Assembly (NCBI RefSeq): GCF_004364335.1
Contig: NZ_SOCR01000017.1
Location: forward strand, 26,619-90,618
Length of the DNA: 64,000 nt
DNA from: Pseudomonas graminis
GTDB lineage: Bacteria > Pseudomonadota > Gammaproteobacteria > Pseudomonadales > Pseudomonadaceae
Reading direction: 5' to 3'
Shown here: positions 61,168-64,000 of the stretch, in pieces
Numbering within the stretch: position 1 is the stretch's first letter
How the letters are laid out: each line of letters begins with the position of its first letter
Translations under genes and position numbers: made by a program
Notes under the pieces: model-generated
Told to the model about the DNA's origin: nothing
Database searches by the model: none
The model's input: the letters and a program-made list of their open reading frames with translations, nothing else

Positions 61168-62034
61168 TCAGGGAACGGCCCGGCGTTGAACAAGACTGCG
61201 CCGACTGATCCACACCGATGAAACAATCACCAGCCCGCCTAAAAACAGCTTGCCGAGGTCCTCGTTCTGTCCCCAGATCAGCAAATTGATCAGCAGCCCC
61301 ACCGGCACGTGCAGGTTATTCATCACCGCCAATGTGGCGCCGTTGACCAGGCACGCGCCTTTGTTCCACCAATACATGCCGAGCGCGGTGGAACACAGGC
61401 CGAGGAACAGCAACACCACCCACTGTTGAGGCGCATCCGGCAGATGCTGCGGGTTGCCGAACAGCAGAAACGCCGGCAACGCCACGGCCAGGGCACCGAG
61501 GTAGAAATAGCCGAAGCGGCGGTAATGGGGCAGATCGCTGGGGTGCCGGGCGACCAGATGTTTATAGAGCACCTGCCCTGCGGCGTAGGTGAAGTTCGCC
61601 ACCTGCAGGAGCAGGAAGCCGCCGAGGAAATTCGGATCGACCCGGTCGTAACGGATGATGACCGCGCCGAGCACCGCGACCAACGCCGCCAACAGGCCCC
61701 ACGGATTGAAGCGCCGATTGAGGGCGTCTTCGATCAGCGTGACGTGAAGCGGCGTCAGGATGGTAAACAGCAGCACTTCGGGGACCGTCAGCACGCGGAA
61801 GCTCAGGTACAGGCAGACATAGGTGACGCCGAACTGCAGCGCGCCGATCAGCAGCATGCCGCGCATGAACTGCGGCTCAACCCGACGCCAGCGTGTCAGC
61901 GGGATGAAGACCAGACCGGCCAGGACAACCCTCAGCAGCACGGCAAAGTAGCTATCGACGTGCCCGGCCAGATAAACGCCGATCAGGCTGAAGGAAAACG
62001 CCTGAATCAGCGTCACGAAAAGTAGATAGCCCAT
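61168..62034 (-). CDS. EamA-family (DMT) transporter
   Basis: 288 residues, ten hydrophobic segments in two EamA repeats. LGMYWWNKGACLVNGATLAVMNN in the second repeat fits the carboxylate/amino acid/amine exporter subgroup (YedA/YddG-like). Export of an amino acid or metabolite is likely. The gene ends with a basic tail RRSLVQRRAVP. Confidence 0.88.
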   Translation of the reverse strand: MGYLLFVTLIQAFSFSLIGVYLAGHVDSYFAVLLRVVLAGLVFIPLTRWRRVEPQFMRGMLLIGALQFGVTYVCLYLSFRVLTVPEVLLFTILTPLHVTLIEDALNRRFNPWGLLAALVAVLGAVIIRYDRVDPNFLGGFLLLQVANFTYAAGQVLYKHLVARHPSDLPHYRRFGYFYLGALAVALPAFLLFGNPQHLPDAPQQWVVLLFLGLCSTALGMYWWNKGACLVNGATLAVMNNLHVPVGLLINLLIWGQNEDLGKLFLGGLVIVSSVWISRRSLVQRRAVP

Positions 62035-62133
62035 GGTTGCCCCTTTTTTGAAGGCGGCGACCTTAGCCGGTTGGCCATGGCGTGTCTATTGAACAGGTCG
62101 GCCGGACACCCGTTTGCGGCAATCCCGAAGCCG

Positions 62134-62180
62134 AAAAGAAAAAAACCGATCGACCCGGCGCAGTCCTGCGGGTCGATCGG
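62134..62180 (-). terminator. Intrinsic terminator on the minus strand in the 62.03-62.43 kb gap
   Basis: CCGATCGACCC (62146-62156) pairs with GGGTCGATCGG (62170-62180), with an A-rich stretch to the left that reads as a U tract on the minus strand. It would end the 62426-62740 gene. The rest of the 390-base gap holds nothing I can assign. Confidence 0.7.
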
Positions 62181-62425
62181 GCAATGCACTCAGGAGCGAA
62201 CGAGTGCCAATGGAGTGTCGATGAACGCGAGCATCATCAGGCGGCGGGATTAACGGGCGATTAAGGGGTCGGATCCGATCCCGGACCAGCGTTCGGAGGA
62301 CAATCCCCCTCGGCCTACCTGCGGCAAGCGTCTCGATCAAAGAAGACGACTATCGACCCGAACCCATCTAAGAATTTGTTTTATCGACGAAGCCGAAGTA
62401 CGCTCCATCGACGCTGAGGCGCGGG

Positions 62426-62740
62426 TTATAGAGGCTCGCAGCTCAGGGAGATGCGCAGTTTGACGATGTCGCGGGTGAACTTGGCGGTGACTTCGGTGCT
62501 GCTCTTCGGCGCGACCTGGACACGGCGCGTGCGCGGGGCTTCCGGCCCGTTGCGAAAGACCACGCTGCACTTGGCGGGAACATCGCCAAAGTTATTCAGG
62601 GTGATATTGCCGATGTCGTAGGCGACGTCATGACTGTTGTAGTCGACCTGCACACCCTTGATGTCTTTTTCGACGTCGATCGGGTAGGCGAACGCACTCA
62701 GCGGCAGCATCGCCAGCAGCACACAACAGATTATTTTCAT
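62426..62740 (-). CDS. Small exported protein with beta-sandwich-like domain
   Basis: 104 residues. Signal peptide CCVLLAMLPLSAFA-YPI, then a compact domain: DIGNITLNNFGDVPAKCSVVFRN in outline, and VQVAPKSSTEVTAKF, with two Cys that may form a disulfide. The pattern resembles immunoglobulin-like fimbrial-chaperone or P-pilus folds, but it is too short for either. Periplasmic, unknown function. Confidence 0.78.
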   Translation of the reverse strand: MKIICCVLLAMLPLSAFAYPIDVEKDIKGVQVDYNSHDVAYDIGNITLNNFGDVPAKCSVVFRNGPEAPRTRRVQVAPKSSTEVTAKFTRDIVKLRISLSCEPL

Positions 62741-62790
62741 GGGGCAGTCTCCATTCAGGGACCGCCAGCTTAGGACAACAGGAGCGAGAG

Positions 62791-63717
62791 ATGAAAGCGC
62801 CCCGCGTGACCCTTGATCAATGGCGCACGCTGCAAGCCGTTGTCGACCATGGCGGCTTTGCTCAGGCCGCCGAAGCGCTGCACCGTTCGCAGTCGTCGGT
62901 CAGCTACACCGTCGCCAGGATGCAGGACCAGCTCGGCGTTCCGCTGTTGCGCATCGACGGCCGCAAAGCCGTGCTGACCGAGGCCGGCGAGGTGTTGTTG
63001 CGGCGCTCGCGGCAACTGGTGAAGAACGCCAGCCAGCTGGAAGACCTGGCCCACCACATGGAACAGGGTTGGGAAGCCGAGGTGCGTCTGGTGGTCGACG
63101 CTGCGTACCCGAACGCTCGACTGGTGCGGGCGCTGACAGCCTTTATGCCGCAGAGCCGCGGATGTCGGGTGCGGCTGCGTGAGGAAGTGCTGTCGGGGGT
63201 GGAGGAAGTGTTGCTGGAAGGTGTAGCCGATCTCGCCATCAGTGGCTTCAGTATTCCGGGCTATCTAGGGAATGAGATGAGCAAGGTCGAGTTCGTCGCC
63301 GTCGCCCACCCCGGCCACGCCCTGCATCAGTTGCAACGTGAGCTGAATTTCCAGGACCTCGAAAGCCAGTTGCAGGTGGTGATTCGTGACTCCGGGCGCA
63401 ACCAGCCGCGCGATGTCGGCTGGCTCGGCGCCGAACAGCGCTGGACGGTGGGCAGCCTTGCTACGGCGGCTGCGTTTGTCAGCAGCGGTTTGGGCTTTGC
63501 CTGGCTGCCGCGCCACATCATCGAGCGGGAGATTCAGGAGGGGCTGCTCAAGATCCTGCCGCTGGACAAGGGCGGCAGCCGGCATCCGACGTTTTATCTT
63601 TATTCCAGCAAGGACAAACCGCTCGGGCCTGCGACGCAGATTCTGATTGAGCTGATCCAGAGTTTCGATACCGCGCCGCTGGATGTGCCCTTCCCGGTGC
63701 CGCAGCAGATGCTGTGA
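62791..63717 (+). CDS. LysR-family regulator
   Basis: 308 residues. HTH_1 at about 8-65 (RTLQAVVDHGGFAQAAEALH, SQSSVSYTVARMQDQLGVPLL in outline) and a periplasmic-binding-like effector domain (VRLVVDAAYPNARLVRAL, VADLAISGFSIPG, SSGLGFAWLPRHIIE). Divergent from the small exported protein gene 50 bases away, its probable target. Confidence 0.93.
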   Translation: MKAPRVTLDQWRTLQAVVDHGGFAQAAEALHRSQSSVSYTVARMQDQLGVPLLRIDGRKAVLTEAGEVLLRRSRQLVKNASQLEDLAHHMEQGWEAEVRLVVDAAYPNARLVRALTAFMPQSRGCRVRLREEVLSGVEEVLLEGVADLAISGFSIPGYLGNEMSKVEFVAVAHPGHALHQLQRELNFQDLESQLQVVIRDSGRNQPRDVGWLGAEQRWTVGSLATAAAFVSSGLGFAWLPRHIIEREIQEGLLKILPLDKGGSRHPTFYLYSSKDKPLGPATQILIELIQSFDTAPLDVPFPVPQQML

Positions 63718-63748
63718 ACAAAGGGTCATTGGCGAAACGCGTGTTTTC

Positions 63749-64000
63749 AGTGGGACTGGCTTTAACCGGGAAGGCGTCGGGCGTCACACCGCAAATTTGA
63801 GGGTGATCATGCTGGCCTCTTCCCGGCTAAAGCCGGTCCTACGAATACGCAGCGTTCCCCTGTAGGACTGGCTTTAGCCGGGAAAACGCCGGGCGTCACA
63901 CCGCAAATTTGAGGGTGATCATGCTGGCCTCTTCCCGGCTAAAGCCGGTCCTACGAATACGCAGCGTTCCCCTGTAGGACTGGCTTTAGCCGGGAAGGCG
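63749..64000. repeat. Tandem REPIN array, 112-bp period (family B), running off the edge
   Basis: GTGGGACTGGCTTTAACCGG near 63749, inverted CTTCCCGGCTAAAGCCGGTC, and a second unit shifted by 112 bases (the word GCGTCACACCGC at 63781 and 63893). A third REP head begins near 63972. The spacer TTTGAGGGTGATCATGCTGG is identical in both copies. Confidence 0.92.

Overview
The window reads as chromosome of a gamma-proteobacterium of the genus Pseudomonas, most likely the fluorescens/syringae side. The evidence is high GC, a broad-range PcpS-type phosphopantetheinyl transferase, a class Ia NrdA with two ATP cones and a separately placed NrdB, several Pseudomonas-type LysE and DMT exporters, and above all REP/REPIN repeats of the three classes usual in this genus: TGTAGGAGCG...TTGC...GCGAAGGCG (family A), GTGGGACCGGCTTTAGCCGGGAAG-like (family B), and GTTCCCACGCTCCGCGTGGGAA beside a REP-associated tyrosine transposase (family C). 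I see no tRNA, rRNA or CRISPR array.

Layout. 0-1.2 kb: the 5' end of an exported protein gene, then a 132-bp-period REPIN array. 1.2-5.1 kb: pcpS convergent with an operon of an RstA/RstB-like two-component system and fhuF (siderophore-iron reductase). 5.1-11.9 kb: class Ia ribonucleotide reductase genes nrdA and nrdB. Between them sits a YhfG-Fic antitoxin/toxin pair, and upstream of nrdB lies a 33-codon Cys-containing ORF. Both nrd genes have NrdR-like boxes with 32-bp phasing, and nrdA also has a perfect DnaA box. 11.9-15.4 kb: accessory island with a RAYT unit carrying an internal stop codon, an HNH nuclease of lower GC, a small exported Cys-rich protein and a membrane-anchored Mrr-type nuclease with a zinc ribbon. 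15.7-23.3 kb: a candidate sRNA, then a metabolic cluster (SHMT-like PLP enzyme, GntR/FCD regulator, glyoxylate aminotransferase, ACS-type MFS importer, FAH-family hydratase, NAD-malic enzyme) joined by three copies of an ATTTTGAATTCAAAAT-type operator.

23.3-33.2 kb: REPIN array, exported proteins of unknown role, a LysE exporter, a MASE2-GGDEF cyclase, a LuxR regulator with an unrecognised gene, an MHS-type MFS transporter and a TonB-dependent siderophore receptor. 33.3-36.6 kb: hipBA with a rich operator region, then an aldose sugar dehydrogenase. 37-45.8 kb: AraC-LysE pair, yeast-type cytosine deaminase, GNATs, OpuAC-type binding protein, a FecI-like sigma factor without FecR, a PhnD-like protein without signal peptide, a fatty acid desaturase and an exported methyltransferase. 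46-56.4 kb: housekeeping and envelope genes (def, YihY/BrkB, CsbD, CvfB, lipoproteins, TorF-like porin, RhlE, MscS-type channel). 56.4-60.7 kb: catabolic cluster (PrpF/GalD-type isomerase, AraC regulator, two alpha/beta hydrolases, one resembling fluoroacetate dehalogenase). 60.7-64 kb: small exported proteins, an EamA transporter, a LysR regulator and another REP array running off the end.

Gene functions are inferred from reading translated sequence and motifs; no database search was run. Start codons were chosen by ribosome-binding site and motif position, so some differ from the longest open frame.
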